A stretch of DNA of 64,000 nt. Source: Variovorax sp. TBS-050B (GTDB lineage Bacteria > Pseudomonadota > Gammaproteobacteria > Burkholderiales > Burkholderiaceae_C). The position numbers were made by a program, and so were the translations under genes. The DNA lies in assembly GCF_029893635.1 (NCBI RefSeq), contig NZ_JARXYR010000002.1, forward strand, positions 3,261,001 to 3,325,000, given 5' to 3'. The notes below the pieces were generated by a model. That model searched no databases. It was not told the DNA's origin and was given only the letters and a program-made list of their open reading frames with translations. Of this stretch, positions 1-10,335 are shown piece by piece; position 1 is the stretch's first letter, and each line of letters begins with the position of its first letter.

Positions 1-1
1 C

Positions 2-1606
2 GAACTCTCGGGCAACATGATCGACCTGTGCCCGGTCGGCGCGCTCACGAGCAAGCCGTTCCGCTACAGCGCCCGCACCTGGGAGCTGTCGCGCCGCAAG
101 TCGGTGAGCCCGCACGATTCCACCGGTGCGAACCTGATCGTCCAGGTCAAGAACAACCGCGTGATGCGCGTGGTGCCGCTCGAGAACGACGACGTCAACG
201 AATGCTGGATCGCCGACCGCGACCGCTTCTCGTACGAGGCCCTCAACGGTCCCGAACGCCTCACGCAGCCGATGCTCAAGCAGGGCGGCCAGTGGCAGCA
301 GGTCGACTGGCAGACCGCGCTCGAGTACGTGGCCAACGGTCTCAAGCAGATCAAGGCCGACCACGGTGCGCAGAGCATCGGCACGCTGGTGAGCCCGCAC
401 AGCACGCTCGAGGAGCTCAAGCTCGCGGCCATGCTCACGCGCGAACTCGGCAGCGACAACATCGACTACCGCCTGCGCAACGCCGAGTTCCCGGCGTTCG
501 AGGGCGTGCGCTGGCTCGGCACCTCGATCGCGTCGCTGTCGCAACTGCAGCGCGCGTTCGTGATCGGCTCCAACCTGCGCAAGGACCATCCGCTGTTCGC
601 GCTGCGCATCCGCGAAGCCGTGCGCAAGGGCGCCGCGCTGTCGGTGCTGACCTCGCAGAACCTCATGGCCGATCCCGAAGCCTGGGCGATGACCGCGGCG
701 CAAGCCACCATCGCCGAACCCGGCGCATGGGTCGAGGCGCTGGCCGGCATCGCCGCCGCCATCGGCCAGACCACCGGCGCCGCCGCGCCGCTCGCACCCG
801 CCAATGCCCCCGACGACGTCGCGAAGGCGATCGCCGCTTCGCTGCTCGGCGGCGAGCGCAAGGCCATCCTGCTCGGCAACGCCGCCGCGCACCATGCGCA
901 GGCCAGCAGCCTGCTGGCGCTCGCGAACTGGATCGGCGCGCAGACCGGCGCGACCGTCGGCTACCTGACCGAGGCCGCCAACACCGTGGGCGCACAGCTC
1001 GCGGGCGCGTTCCCGAAGAACGGCGGCCTCGATGCGGGCCGCATGCTGTCGGCCGGCTCGGGCCTCCAGGCCGTGCTGCTGCTGAACAACGAGCCGGTGT
1101 TCGACTCGGCCGCGGGTGCCGCAGCCGCCGAGGCCATCGGCAACGCGCAGATGGTCGTGACGCTGAGCCCCTTCAAGGCCAACCTCGAATTCAGCGACGT
1201 GCTGCTGCCGATCGCGCCCTTCACCGAAACGCCGGGCACCTTCGTCAACGCCGAAGGCCGCGCGCAGAGCTTCCATGCGGTCGTCAAGCCGCAGGGCGAA
1301 ACGCGCCCGGCCTGGAAGGTGCTGCGCGTGCTCGCCAACCTGCTCGGCCTGCCGGGCTTCGGCTTCGAGTCGACCGCCGAGGTGCTCGCCACCGTGGGCG
1401 ACAAGGGCGCCGTGCCCGCCGATGCGCTCTCGAACGCCACGGCCGCGAAGCCGCTGGCTGCCGATGGCGAGCTGCCCGCGCCCGTGGTCGCGAGCATCTA
1501 CCAACTCGATGCGATCGTGCGCCGCGCGCCTTCGCTGCAGCTCACCGCCGACGCGCGCGGCGCGCTCGCACAACCGGCGGCCCGTGCCGAGGAGGCATTG
1601 GCATGA
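2..1606 (+). CDS. nuoG: NADH-quinone oxidoreductase subunit G, 3' part
   Basis: C-terminal 534 codons of the large peripheral-arm subunit of respiratory complex I; the start lies before the window. The first visible residues ([20 protein letters not shown]) are the conserved end of the N-terminal iron-sulfur region, with the Cys of the CPVGAL motif. The rest is the molybdopterin-oxidoreductase-like domain, which binds no cofactor in complex I but scaffolds the arm. The stop codon overlaps the nuoH start as ATGA, so translation is probably coupled. Identification is secure from sequence and operon position. Confidence 0.97.
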   Translation, partial: ELSGNMIDLCPVGALTSKPFRYSARTWELSRRKSVSPHDSTGANLIVQVKNNRVMRVVPLENDDVNECWIADRDRFSYEALNGPERLTQPMLKQGGQWQQVDWQTALEYVANGLKQIKADHGAQSIGTLVSPHSTLEELKLAAMLTRELGSDNIDYRLRNAEFPAFEGVRWLGTSIASLSQLQRAFVIGSNLRKDHPLFALRIREAVRKGAALSVLTSQNLMADPEAWAMTAAQATIAEPGAWVEALAGIAAAIGQTTGAAAPLAPANAPDDVAKAIAASLLGGERKAILLGNAAAHHAQASSLLALANWIGAQTGATVGYLTEAANTVGAQLAGAFPKNGGLDAGRMLSAGSGLQAVLLLNNEPVFDSAAGAAAAEAIGNAQMVVTLSPFKANLEFSDVLLPIAPFTETPGTFVNAEGRAQSFHAVVKPQGETRPAWKVLRVLANLLGLPGFGFESTAEVLATVGDKGAVPADALSNATAAKPLAADGELPAPVVASIYQLDAIVRRAPSLQLTADARGALAQPAARAEEALA

Positions 1607-2679
1607 TCGACGCAGTGCACGCTTTCGGCCAGGGGCTGATCCACGCCGGCTGGTGGACGGCCGTGGCCTGGCCCGTGATCTGGACGCTGGTCAAGATCAT
1701 CGTGGTCGTGATCCCGCTGATGCTCGCCGTGGCCTACCTCACGCTCTGGGAGCGCAAGGCCATCGGCTTCACGCAGATCCGCCTGGGCCCGAACCGCATC
1801 GGGCCGCTGGGCCTGCTGCAGCCGATCGCCGACGCGCTCAAGCTGATGACCAAGGAAATCATCCTTCCGACGGTCGCCAACAAGGGCCTGTTCCTGCTCG
1901 GCCCGATCATGACCATCATGCCGGCGCTCGCCGCATGGGCCGTGATTCCCTTCGGCCCCGACGTGGCGCTCGCCAACATCAACGCCGGCCTGCTGTTCGT
2001 GATGGCCATCACCTCGCTCGAGGTCTACGGCGTGATCATCGCCGGCTGGGCGTCGAACTCGAAGTACGCCTTCCTCGGCGCGCTGCGTGCCTCGGCGCAG
2101 ATGGTGAGCTACGAGATCGCGATGGGCTTCTGCTTCGTCGTGGTGCTGATGGTCTCCGCGAGCCTCAACATGACCGACATCGTGACGGGGCAGGGCAAGG
2201 GCACCTTCGCGGACATGGGCATCGGCTTCCTGTCGTGGAACTGGCTCTCGCTGCTGCCGATCTTCGTCGTCTACTTCATCTCGGGCCTGGCCGAAACCAA
2301 CCGCCACCCGTTCGACGTGGTCGAGGGCGAGTCCGAAATCGTTGCCGGCCACATGATCGAGTACTCGGGCATGAGCTTCGCGATGTTCTTCCTGGCCGAG
2401 TACGCCAACATGTGGCTGGTCTCGATCCTGTGCGTCGTGCTGTTCCTCGGCGGATGGCTGCCGCCCTTCGAGTTCCTGAGCTTCATCCCGGGCTGGATCT
2501 GGCTCGGCATCAAGACCTTCTGCGTGGTCACCATGTTCCTGTGGGTCCGCTCCACCTTCCCGCGCTTCCGCTATGACCAGATCATGCGGCTCGGCTGGAA
2601 GATCTTCATCCCGGTCACGCTCGTGTGGCTGGTGGTGGTGGGCGCCTGGATGCAGACCCCGTTCAACATCTGGAAATAA
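1603..2679 (+). CDS. nuoH: NADH-quinone oxidoreductase subunit H
   Basis: 358-residue multi-spanning inner-membrane subunit of complex I that forms part of the quinone-binding chamber at the joint between the arms. The conserved segments around [23 protein letters not shown] (residues about 46-68) and the acidic loop [20 protein letters not shown] (about 229-248) are hallmarks of NuoH/ND1. The ATG overlaps the nuoG stop by four bases. Length and hydrophobic profile match the family. Confidence 0.98.
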   Translation: MIDAVHAFGQGLIHAGWWTAVAWPVIWTLVKIIVVVIPLMLAVAYLTLWERKAIGFTQIRLGPNRIGPLGLLQPIADALKLMTKEIILPTVANKGLFLLGPIMTIMPALAAWAVIPFGPDVALANINAGLLFVMAITSLEVYGVIIAGWASNSKYAFLGALRASAQMVSYEIAMGFCFVVVLMVSASLNMTDIVTGQGKGTFADMGIGFLSWNWLSLLPIFVVYFISGLAETNRHPFDVVEGESEIVAGHMIEYSGMSFAMFFLAEYANMWLVSILCVVLFLGGWLPPFEFLSFIPGWIWLGIKTFCVVTMFLWVRSTFPRFRYDQIMRLGWKIFIPVTLVWLVVVGAWMQTPFNIWK

Positions 2680-2696
2680 CTGGAAGCGCCAACATC

Positions 2697-3218
2697 ATGT
2701 CTGCGCATACCGCAACCACCCCGTCGGCACCGTTCTCGCTCAAGGACTTCCTCGGCAGCTTCATGCTGTTCGAACTGTTCAAGGGCCTGGCGATCACCGG
2801 CAAATACGCCTTCGCCCGCAAGATCACGGTGCAGTTCCCCGAAGAGAAGACGCCGCTGTCGCCGCGCTTCCGCGGCCTGCACGCGCTGCGCCGCTACGAC
2901 AACGGCGAAGAGCGCTGCATCGCCTGCAAGCTCTGCGAGGCCGTGTGCCCCGCGCTCGCGATCACGATCGAGTCCGACGTGCGCGACGACGGTTCGCGCC
3001 GCACCACGCGCTACGACATCGACCTGACCAAGTGCATCTTCTGCGGCTTCTGCGAAGAGAGCTGCCCGGTCGATTCGATCGTCGAGACCCACATCTTCGA
3101 ATACCACGGCGAGAAGCGCGGCGACCTCTACTTCACCAAGGACATGCTCCTGGCAGTGGGCGACCGCTACGAAAAAGAAATCGCGGCCAACAAGGCGGCC
3201 GACGCCAAGTACCGCTGA
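2697..3218 (+). CDS. nuoI: NADH-quinone oxidoreductase subunit I (2x[4Fe-4S])
   Basis: 173-residue ferredoxin-like subunit carrying clusters N6a and N6b, which pass electrons toward N2 and quinone. Two CxxCxxCxxxCP motifs are visible, with cysteines at 74, 77, 80, 84 and at 113, 116, 119, 123. The ATG at 2697 was chosen over an upstream in-frame start because the protein then begins as usual for the family and no longer overlaps nuoH. An N-terminal amphipathic/hydrophobic stretch (about residues 15-40) would anchor it to the membrane arm. Confidence 0.97.
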   Translation: MSAHTATTPSAPFSLKDFLGSFMLFELFKGLAITGKYAFARKITVQFPEEKTPLSPRFRGLHALRRYDNGEERCIACKLCEAVCPALAITIESDVRDDGSRRTTRYDIDLTKCIFCGFCEESCPVDSIVETHIFEYHGEKRGDLYFTKDMLLAVGDRYEKEIAANKAADAKYR

Positions 3219-3253
3219 TCCGATCGGCCCACCCCGTACCCATCCGAATTCCA

Positions 3254-3913
3254 ATGGACGTCAAGACCGGTCTGTTCTATCTGTTTGCCGCGGTGCTGCT
3301 GTTCGCGGCCTTCCGCGTCATCACTGCCCGCAACCCCGTGTACGCCGCGCTGTACCTGGTGCTGGCCTTCTTCCAGGCCTCGGCCATCTGGCTGCTGCTG
3401 CGCGCCGAGTTCCTCGCGATCTCGCTGGTGCTCGTCTACGTGGGTGCGGTGATGGTGCTGTTCCTGTTCGTGGTGATGATGCTCGACATCAACGTCGACA
3501 GCCTGCGCCAGGGCTTCTGGAAGCACTTCCCGCTCGCCGCGGGCGTGGGTGCGCTGATCGCGCTCGAAATGGCGGCCGTTCTGATGGGCGGCTTCCGCCT
3601 GGCCGAGGCGCCGCGCGCCGCCGCCGCGGCGGCTGCCGCGCCCAACAGCTCGAACACGCTCGACCTCGGCAAGCTGCTGTACTCCGAATACCTGTACCCG
3701 CTCGAGATCGCGGCCGTGATCCTGCTCGTGGCCATCGTCGCCGCGATCGCGCTCACGCTGCGCACCCGCAAGGACAGCAAGTACGTCGACCCGGCCGACC
3801 AGGTGCGCGTGAAGGCGCGCGACCGCGTGCGCATCGTGCAGATGCCGGTCACGCGCGCGGCCGCGCCCGTGGTCGAGGCCCCGGTCGAGGCGGCAAAGGA
3901 AAACAAAGCATGA
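3254..3913 (+). CDS. nuoJ: NADH-quinone oxidoreductase subunit J
   Basis: 219-residue integral membrane subunit of the complex I proton-pumping arm. The TM3 signature ([18 protein letters not shown], about residues 60-78) is clear. Between the fourth and fifth helices lies an alanine-rich segment followed by [13 protein letters not shown], and the C-terminus carries a charged, Val/Ala-rich tail longer than in enteric NuoJ, as is common in beta-proteobacteria. Its stop overlaps the nuoK start (ATGA). Confidence 0.96.
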   Translation: MDVKTGLFYLFAAVLLFAAFRVITARNPVYAALYLVLAFFQASAIWLLLRAEFLAISLVLVYVGAVMVLFLFVVMMLDINVDSLRQGFWKHFPLAAGVGALIALEMAAVLMGGFRLAEAPRAAAAAAAAPNSSNTLDLGKLLYSEYLYPLEIAAVILLVAIVAAIALTLRTRKDSKYVDPADQVRVKARDRVRIVQMPVTRAAAPVVEAPVEAAKENKA

Positions 3914-4218
3914 CGCTCACGCTCGGACACTTCCTCTCGCTCGGCGCGATGCTCTTCGCGCTGTCGGTGATCGGCATCTTCCTGAACCGCAAGAACCTGA
4001 TCGTGCTGCTGATGGCGATCGAGCTGATGCTGCTCGCGGTCAACATGAACTTCGTCGCCTTCTCGTACTACCTGGGCGACATGCACGGCCAGATCTTCGT
4101 GTTCTTCATCCTGACGGTGGCGGCGGCCGAATCGGCCATCGGCCTGGCGCTGCTGGTCCTGTTGTTCCGCAACAAGTCCAACATCAACGTCGACGAGCTG
4201 AATGCGCTCAAGGGATAA
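3910..4218 (+). CDS. nuoK: NADH-quinone oxidoreductase subunit K
   Basis: 102-residue, three-helix membrane subunit of complex I, homologous to MrpC/ND4L. Conserved membrane glutamates used in proton translocation appear in [13 protein letters not shown] (about residues 36-48) and [13 protein letters not shown] (about 67-79). The size is exactly that of the family, and translation is coupled to nuoJ through a four-base overlap. Confidence 0.98.
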   Translation: MTLTLGHFLSLGAMLFALSVIGIFLNRKNLIVLLMAIELMLLAVNMNFVAFSYYLGDMHGQIFVFFILTVAAAESAIGLALLVLLFRNKSNINVDELNALKG

Positions 4219-4233
4219 CGACAAGAACTGACC

Positions 4234-6264
4234 ATGAGCGCAACTCTCTCCGCATCCACGCTGCTGGCCGTTCCGCTGGCACCCCTGGTCGGCGCCGCCG
4301 CGGCCGGCCTCTTCGGCACCAAGTTCGGTGGCAACCACATCGGCCGCAAGGTCACGCACTCGCTGACGATCCTCGGCGTGTTCGTCGCCTTCGTCATCTC
4401 GGCCATGACGCTGCAGTCGGTCATCGTCGACGGCGCCCGCTTCAACCAGACGATCTACGAATGGATGACCGTCGGCGGCCTGCGCATGGAAGTCGGCTTC
4501 CTGGTCGACGGCCTCACGGCCATGATGATGTGCGTCGTGACCTTCGTCTCGCTGATGGTGCACATCTACACCATCGGCTACATGGAGGAAGACGAGGGCT
4601 ACAACCGCTTCTTCGCCTACATCTCGCTCTTCACCTTCTCGATGCTGATGCTCGTGATGAGCAACAACATGCTCCAGCTGTTCTTCGGCTGGGAAGCGGT
4701 GGGCCTGGTGTCGTACCTGCTGATCGGCTTCTGGTTCAACAAGCCGACCGCGATCTTCGCGAACATGAAGGCCTTCCTGGTCAACCGCGTGGGCGACTTC
4801 GGCTTCATCCTGGGCATCGGCCTGATCGCCGCCTATGCCGGCACGCTGAACTACGGCGAAGCCTTCGCCAAGGCCGGCACGCTGGCCGGCATCACCTTCC
4901 CGGGCACCGAGTGGATGCTCATCACGGTGATCTGCATCTGCCTGTTCATCGGCGCGATGGGCAAGAGCGCGCAGTTCCCGCTGCACGTGTGGCTGCCGGA
5001 CTCGATGGAAGGCCCCACGCCGATCTCGGCGCTGATTCACGCGGCCACCATGGTGACCGCGGGCATCTTCATGGTGGCGCGCATGTCGCCGCTGTTCGAG
5101 CTCAGCGACACGGCGCTCTCGTTCATCCTCGTGATCGGCGCGATCACCGCGCTCTTCATGGGCTTCCTGGGCATCATCCAGAACGACATCAAGCGCGTGG
5201 TCGCGTACTCCACGCTCTCGCAGCTCGGCTACATGACGGTGGCGCTCGGTGCATCGGCCTATTCGGTCGCGGTGTTCCACCTGATGACGCACGCCTTCTT
5301 CAAGGCGCTGCTGTTCCTCGGCGCGGGCTCGGTCATCATCGGCATGCACCACAACCAGGACATCCGCTGGATGGGCGGCGTGCGCAAGTACATGCCGATC
5401 ACCTGGATCACTTCGCTGCTCGGCTCGCTCGCGCTGATCGGCACGCCGCTGTTCTCGGGCTTCTACTCGAAGGACAGCATCATCGAGGCGGTCAAGGAAA
5501 GCCACCTCTGGGGCGCGCAGTTCGCCTACTGGGCGGTGCTGGCCGGCGTGTTCGTGACGGCGTTCTACTCGTTCCGCATGTACTTCCTGGTCTTCCACGG
5601 CAAGGAGCGCTACGACCAGAACCCCGACGCGCACCACGACGACCATGCGCACGACGACCACGGCCATGGCCACCACGACCACAAGCCGCACGAGTCGCCC
5701 TGGGTGGTGTGGCTGCCGCTGGTGCTGCTCGCGATCCCGTCGGTGGTGATCGGCTACATGACGATCGAGCCGATGCTCTTCGGCGACTTCTTCAAGGATG
5801 CGATCGTCGTCGACGCTGCCAAGCACCATGCGATGAAGGAACTCGGCGAAGCCTTCCACGGCCCGATGGCGATGGCGCTGCACGGCCTGCAGACGCCGCC
5901 GTTCTGGCTCGCGCTCGCGGGCGTGGTGGTCTCGTACCTGATGTACATGCAGTTCCCGGCCGTGCCGGCCGCGATCAAGCGCGCCTTCGGCCCGGTCTAC
6001 CGCCTGCTCGAGAACAAGTACTACCTCGACTGGATCAACGAGAACATCGTGGCGCGCGGCGCGCGCGCGCTCGGCACCGGCCTCTGGAAGGGCGGCGACC
6101 AGGCGCTGATCGACGGCGCCCTGGTCAACGGCTCGTGGAAGGTGGTCGGCCGCATCTCCGGCGTCGTGCGCTGGCTGCAGTCGGGCTACATCTATCACTA
6201 CGCCTTCGCGATGCTGCTCGGCATCTTCATCCTGATGACGTACTTCGTCTGGTTCAAACGCTGA
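4234..6264 (+). CDS. nuoL: NADH-quinone oxidoreductase subunit L
   Basis: 676-residue antiporter-like subunit at the distal end of the complex I membrane arm. The conserved core with FFGWEAVGLVSYLLIGFW and the lysine/histidine proton-channel segment (GKSAQFPLHVWLPDSMEGPTPISALIHAATMVTAG) is intact, and the long lateral helix and last transmembrane segment follow at the C-terminus. A histidine/aspartate-rich loop lies at about residues 466-488, just before a transmembrane segment; enteric NuoL lacks it as far as I know. Confidence 0.97.
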   Translation: MSATLSASTLLAVPLAPLVGAAAAGLFGTKFGGNHIGRKVTHSLTILGVFVAFVISAMTLQSVIVDGARFNQTIYEWMTVGGLRMEVGFLVDGLTAMMMCVVTFVSLMVHIYTIGYMEEDEGYNRFFAYISLFTFSMLMLVMSNNMLQLFFGWEAVGLVSYLLIGFWFNKPTAIFANMKAFLVNRVGDFGFILGIGLIAAYAGTLNYGEAFAKAGTLAGITFPGTEWMLITVICICLFIGAMGKSAQFPLHVWLPDSMEGPTPISALIHAATMVTAGIFMVARMSPLFELSDTALSFILVIGAITALFMGFLGIIQNDIKRVVAYSTLSQLGYMTVALGASAYSVAVFHLMTHAFFKALLFLGAGSVIIGMHHNQDIRWMGGVRKYMPITWITSLLGSLALIGTPLFSGFYSKDSIIEAVKESHLWGAQFAYWAVLAGVFVTAFYSFRMYFLVFHGKERYDQNPDAHHDDHAHDDHGHGHHDHKPHESPWVVWLPLVLLAIPSVVIGYMTIEPMLFGDFFKDAIVVDAAKHHAMKELGEAFHGPMAMALHGLQTPPFWLALAGVVVSYLMYMQFPAVPAAIKRAFGPVYRLLENKYYLDWINENIVARGARALGTGLWKGGDQALIDGALVNGSWKVVGRISGVVRWLQSGYIYHYAFAMLLGIFILMTYFVWFKR

Positions 6265-6289
6265 GTCCAAGCGCTGGAGAAAAAGAAAA

Positions 6290-7765
6290 ATGGGTTTGTT
6301 GAGCCTTGCCATCTGGGTGCCGATCGCATTCGGCACCGCGCTGCTGGCGTTCGGCCGCGACGAAAACGCCCGAGGCGTGCGCTGGGTTGCGCTCATCGGT
6401 GCGATCGCGAGCTTCCTGGTCACGGTGCCGCTGTTCACCGGTTTCCAGAACGGCACCGCCGCCATGCAGTTCGTCGAGAAGGCGAGCTGGATCACGCGCT
6501 TCAACGTCAGCTACCACCTGGGCATCGACGGGTTCTCGCTCTGGATGGTGCTGCTGACCTCGTTCATCACCGTCGTGGTGGTGATCTCGGCCTGGGAAGT
6601 GATCACCGAGCGCGTGAACCAGTACATGGGCGCGTTCCTGATCCTGTCGGGCCTGATGATCGGCGTGTTCGCCGCGCTCGACGGCATCCTGTTCTACGTG
6701 TTCTTCGAGGCCACGCTGATCCCGATGTACCTGATCATCGGCATCTGGGGCGGCCCCAACAAGATCTACGCGGCCTTCAAGTTCTTCCTCTACACGCTGC
6801 TCGGCTCGCTGCTGATGCTGGTGGCGCTGATCTACCTGTACAACACCTCGGGCGGCAGCTTCGACATCCTGGGCTGGCACAAGCTCAAGCTCGGTTCGAC
6901 GGCGCAGACCTTCCTGTTCTTCGCCTTCTTCGCGGCCTTTGCCGTCAAGGTGCCGATGTGGCCGGTCCACACCTGGCTGCCCGACGTGCACGTCGAGGCG
7001 CCCACCGGCGGTTCGGCCGTGCTGGCCGCGATCATGCTGAAGCTCGGCGCCTACGGCTTCCTGCGCTTCTCGATGCCGATCGCGCCCGACGCCTCGCACG
7101 AATGGGCCTGGCTCATGATCGCGCTCTCGCTGATCGCAGTGATCTACGTCGGCCTGGTGGCGCTGGTGCAGCAGGACATGAAGAAGCTCGTGGCCTATTC
7201 GTCGGTCGCGCACATGGGCTTCGTGACGCTCGGCTTCTTCATCTTCAACGAACTCGGCGTCTCGGGCGGCATCGTGCAGATGATCGCGCACGGCTTCGTC
7301 TCGGGCGCGATGTTCCTGGGCATCGGCGTGCTGTACGACCGCGTGCATTCGCGCCAGATCGCCGACTACGGCGGCGTGGTCAACACCATGCCCAAGTTCG
7401 CGGCCTTCGCGCTGCTGTTCGCCATGGCCAACTGCGGCCTGCCGGGCACCGCCGGCTTCGTGGGCGAATGGATGGTCATCCTGGGCGCGGTCAAGGCCAA
7501 CTTCTGGATCGGCCTGGCGGCTGCCACGGCGCTGATCTTCGGCGCGGCGTACACCCTGTGGATGTACAAGCGCGTGTACCTCGGCCCGGTGGGCAACGAC
7601 CACGTCAAGGAACTCAGCGACATCAATGCGCGCGAGTTCCTGATGCTCTCGCTGCTCGCGATCGCGGTGCTGTGGATGGGCCTCTATCCGAAGCCCTTCA
7701 CCGATGCGATGGACGCGTCCGTGGTCGAACTGCTGCGCCACGTGGCCGTGTCGAAACTGCCTTGA
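6290..7765 (+). CDS. nuoM: NADH-quinone oxidoreductase subunit M
   Basis: 491-residue antiporter-like proton-pumping subunit of complex I. Diagnostic segments include YVFFEATLIPMYLIIGIWGG (about residues 138-157), the channel region KVPMWPVHTWLPDVHVEAPTGGSAVLAA, and QQDMKKLVAYSSVAHMGF. The start at 6290 is preceded by a GGAG-like ribosome site in a purine-rich leader. It sits between nuoL and nuoN as in most bacterial operons. Confidence 0.98.
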   Translation: MGLLSLAIWVPIAFGTALLAFGRDENARGVRWVALIGAIASFLVTVPLFTGFQNGTAAMQFVEKASWITRFNVSYHLGIDGFSLWMVLLTSFITVVVVISAWEVITERVNQYMGAFLILSGLMIGVFAALDGILFYVFFEATLIPMYLIIGIWGGPNKIYAAFKFFLYTLLGSLLMLVALIYLYNTSGGSFDILGWHKLKLGSTAQTFLFFAFFAAFAVKVPMWPVHTWLPDVHVEAPTGGSAVLAAIMLKLGAYGFLRFSMPIAPDASHEWAWLMIALSLIAVIYVGLVALVQQDMKKLVAYSSVAHMGFVTLGFFIFNELGVSGGIVQMIAHGFVSGAMFLGIGVLYDRVHSRQIADYGGVVNTMPKFAAFALLFAMANCGLPGTAGFVGEWMVILGAVKANFWIGLAAATALIFGAAYTLWMYKRVYLGPVGNDHVKELSDINAREFLMLSLLAIAVLWMGLYPKPFTDAMDASVVELLRHVAVSKLP

Positions 7766-7793
7766 TTGATGCGACGCTGAACAAGAGAACGAG

Positions 7794-9281
7794 ATGATTG
7801 ACAAACTCAGCTGGGTCGCGATCTACCCTGAAATCGTGCTGCTGGTCATGGCCTGCATCATTGCGCTGGTCGACCTGTCGACCACCAGCGCCCGCCGCAC
7901 GCGCACCTACGTTTTGACGCTGCTCACGCTGGCCGTGGTGGCGGTGCTGACCGGCCTGGCCGCCAACGACGGCAAGACGATCTACGGTTTCGGCGGCATG
8001 GTCGTGAGCGACCCGATGGGCAACTGGCTCAAGTGCTTCGCCACCGTGGCGCTGATGGTCACCCTGGTCTACGGCCGCCCGTATGCGGCCGACCGCGCGA
8101 TGCTGCGCGGCGGCGAACTGTTCACCATCAGCATGTTCGCGCTGCTCGGCATGTTCGTGATGATCTCGGGCAGCAACTTCCTGCTGATCTACCTCGGGCT
8201 CGAACTGCTCACGCTGTCGAGCTACGCCCTCGTGGCACTGCGCCGCGACCATGCGGTGGCCAGCGAGGCGGCCATGAAGTACTTCGTGCTCGGCGCGATG
8301 GCCAGCGGCTTCCTGCTCTACGGCCTCTCGATGATGTACGGCGCCACCGGCTCGCTCGACGTCAACGAGGTGTTCAAGATCATTGCGAGCGGCAAGGTGA
8401 ACCACCAGGTGCTGGTGTTCGGCCTGGTGTTCATCGTCGCGGGCCTCGCATTCAAGGTCGGCGCGGCGCCGTTCCACATGTGGGTGCCCGACGTCTACCA
8501 GGGCGCGCCCACGGCCGTCACGCTGCTGATCGGCGCGGCGCCCGAGCTGGCTGCCTTCGCGATCATCATCCGCCTGCTGGTCGAGGGCCTGCTGCCGCTC
8601 GCCTTCGACTGGCAGCAGATGCTCGCGCTGCTCGCCATCGCCTCGCTGCTGGTCGGCAACCTGGCCGCCATCGCGCAGACCAACCTCAAGCGCATGCTGG
8701 CGTACTCGACGATCGCGCAGATGGGCTTCATGCTGCTCGGCCTGGTGGCCGGCGTGGTCAACGGCAACACCTACAACGCCCAGTTCGCGTACAGCGCCTC
8801 GATGTTCTACATCGTGACCTACGTGCTGACCACGCTCGCGAGCTTCGGCATCATCCTGCTGCTGGCACGCGAAGGCTTCGAGAGCGAGGAGATCACCGAC
8901 CTCGCCGGCCTCAACCAGCGCAGCCCGCTCTACGCCGGCGTGATGGCGATCGCGATGTTCTCGCTCGCGGGCCTGCCGCCGCTGGTCGGCTTCTATGCCA
9001 AGCTCGCGGTGCTCCAGGCACTCGTTGCATCCGGCCAGGCGCTCTACATCGGCCTGGCGGTGTTCGCCGTCGTGATGTCGCTGATCGGTGCCTTCTACTA
9101 CCTGCGCGTGGTCAAGGTCATGTACTTCGACGCACCCGTCACGGTCAGCACCGTCTCCGCGCCGCGCGACGTGCGCACCGTGCTGTCGATCAACGGGCTG
9201 CTGATCCTCGTGCTGGGCATCGTGCCCGGTGGCCTGATGGCGCTGTGCGCCAAGGCGATCGTCGCCACCCTGGCCAACTGA
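7794..9281 (+). CDS. nuoN: NADH-quinone oxidoreductase subunit N
   Basis: 495-residue third antiporter-like subunit of complex I, placed next to NuoK in the membrane arm. The motif region [21 protein letters not shown] with its catalytic lysine/histidine context and [20 protein letters not shown] identify it. It follows nuoM after 28 bases and is the last structural gene of the nuo operon. Confidence 0.98.
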   Translation: MIDKLSWVAIYPEIVLLVMACIIALVDLSTTSARRTRTYVLTLLTLAVVAVLTGLAANDGKTIYGFGGMVVSDPMGNWLKCFATVALMVTLVYGRPYAADRAMLRGGELFTISMFALLGMFVMISGSNFLLIYLGLELLTLSSYALVALRRDHAVASEAAMKYFVLGAMASGFLLYGLSMMYGATGSLDVNEVFKIIASGKVNHQVLVFGLVFIVAGLAFKVGAAPFHMWVPDVYQGAPTAVTLLIGAAPELAAFAIIIRLLVEGLLPLAFDWQQMLALLAIASLLVGNLAAIAQTNLKRMLAYSTIAQMGFMLLGLVAGVVNGNTYNAQFAYSASMFYIVTYVLTTLASFGIILLLAREGFESEEITDLAGLNQRSPLYAGVMAIAMFSLAGLPPLVGFYAKLAVLQALVASGQALYIGLAVFAVVMSLIGAFYYLRVVKVMYFDAPVTVSTVSAPRDVRTVLSINGLLILVLGIVPGGLMALCAKAIVATLAN

Positions 9282-9296
9282 TCCCGGCCGCGGACG

Positions 9297-9602
9297 GTGT
9301 CGCAAACCGCATCGGTCTGGGTCGTGCTGCTGGTGGCGCTGCTCGCCGCCAACCTGCCGTTCCTCAACGAACGGCTGTTCGGCGCGGTGGCGCTGCCCGG
9401 CGGCGCCAAGTCGCTCGCGATCCGCTTTGCCGAGCTCGTGGTGCTGTACTTCATCGCCGGCGGCATCGGCCTGCTGTTCGAGCGCAAGGCAGGGCAGATC
9501 GCGCCGCAGGGCTGGGAGTTCTATGCCGTGACCGGCGCGCTCTTCATCGTGCTGGCCTTTCCCGGCTTCACCTGGCGCTACCTGATGAAGCACCGACACT
9601 AG
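9297..9602 (+). CDS. DUF2818 family membrane protein, end of nuo operon
   Basis: 101-residue protein with a GTG start 15 bases after nuoN. Three hydrophobic segments are visible (about residues 7-22, 42-60 and 75-92), separated by short polar loops, so it is probably an inner-membrane protein. A gene of this kind follows nuoN in many beta-proteobacteria and is annotated as DUF2818; its function is unknown. The tight spacing implies co-transcription with complex I, so a role in assembly or stability is possible but is only inference. Confidence 0.85.
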   Translation: MSQTASVWVVLLVALLAANLPFLNERLFGAVALPGGAKSLAIRFAELVVLYFIAGGIGLLFERKAGQIAPQGWEFYAVTGALFIVLAFPGFTWRYLMKHRH

Positions 9603-9606
9603 ATGA

Positions 9607-9710
9607 CCCACCCCCGTCCCTCGCTCACTCCGTGTGGCTCGACTTCCCCCTCGAGGGGGCAACACCAGCGGCCCGGCGAAGCCGGTTCCGCGGTGTTCCT
9701 GGCTGGGGGG
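9607..9710 (+). repeat. Dispersed double-hairpin repeat, copy 1
   Basis: First of three related intergenic repeats. It starts four bases after the DUF2818 stop with a CCCACCCCCGTCCCTCG block, followed by the palindrome CCCCCTCGAGGGGG (9646-9659) and a long hairpin at 9661-9697. That hairpin pairs AACACC with GGTGTT, GCGG with CCGC and CCGGC with GCCGG around a GAA loop. The distal second hairpin of the other copies is cut short after CTGGCTG. It may end or protect the nuo transcript. Confidence 0.85.
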
Positions 9711-9719
9711 AAGAGAGAT

Positions 9720-10328
9720 ATGACTTCTTCACCGCTCGCCGATTCGCATCTGCGCGAAGAATGCACCGCCAGCGAGACGCTGCTGCGCGGCAACTTCCTC
9801 CAGGTCCGCCGCGACACGGTGCGCCTGCCCGACGGCCACAGCGCGACGCGCGAGTACGTGGTGCATCCGGGCGCGGTGGTCGTGGTGCCACTGCTCGACG
9901 ACGGCCGCGTGGTGCTCGAGCGCCAGTACCGCTACCCGGTCGGCCATGTGATGGTCGAGTTCCCGGCCGGCAAGCTCGATGCGGGCGAGGACCCCTTCGT
10001 CTGCGGCCGGCGCGAGCTGCTCGAGGAGACCGGCTACACCGCGCGCGAATGGGCCCATGCCGGCGCCATGCACCTCGCCGTCGCGTACTCCACCGAGATC
10101 ATCCACATCTACTTTGCGCGCGGCCTCTCGCTCGGCGAGCGGCAGCTCGATCATGGCGAGTTCCTCGACGTGTTCACGGCCAAGCCCGCGGAAGTGGCCG
10201 GCTGGTGCCGCGACGGCACCATCACCGACGCGAAATCGCTGACCTGCGCGCTCTGGCTGCAGAACGTCCTCTCGGGGGCATGGGCTCTCGATTGGCAGCC
10301 GGCGCCGGCGCAGGGCGGCGCGGGATAA
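9720..10328 (+). CDS. nudF: ADP-ribose pyrophosphatase-type nudix hydrolase
   Basis: 202-residue nudix hydrolase that most likely splits ADP-ribose or related nucleoside diphosphate sugars. The nudix box is complete at residues 84-106: G84, E90, R98-E99, E102-E103, G105. The preceding beta-strand region with LERQYRYPVGHVMVEFPAGKLD is typical of the ADP-ribose pyrophosphatase subgroup. The ATG at 9720 follows a purine-rich stretch and lies just beyond repeat copy 1; earlier in-frame codons fall inside the repeat. It is followed after seven bases by the DUF1178 gene, probably as one unit. Confidence 0.88.
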   Translation: MTSSPLADSHLREECTASETLLRGNFLQVRRDTVRLPDGHSATREYVVHPGAVVVVPLLDDGRVVLERQYRYPVGHVMVEFPAGKLDAGEDPFVCGRRELLEETGYTAREWAHAGAMHLAVAYSTEIIHIYFARGLSLGERQLDHGEFLDVFTAKPAEVAGWCRDGTITDAKSLTCALWLQNVLSGAWALDWQPAPAQGGAG

Positions 10329-10335
10329 TCCGCGC

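Noticed and set aside
3436..6504. Very long open frame on the minus strand opposite nuoJ-nuoM, rich in His, Arg, Glu and Asp.
   Set aside because: It is antisense to four certain complex I genes; its composition is what GC-rich coding DNA gives when read in the wrong frame. No domain is recognisable.
7698..9665. 655-codon minus-strand open frame opposite nuoN.
   Set aside because: Same shadow effect: Arg/His/Gln-rich, no motifs, and it runs through nuoN, DUF2818 and repeat copy 1.
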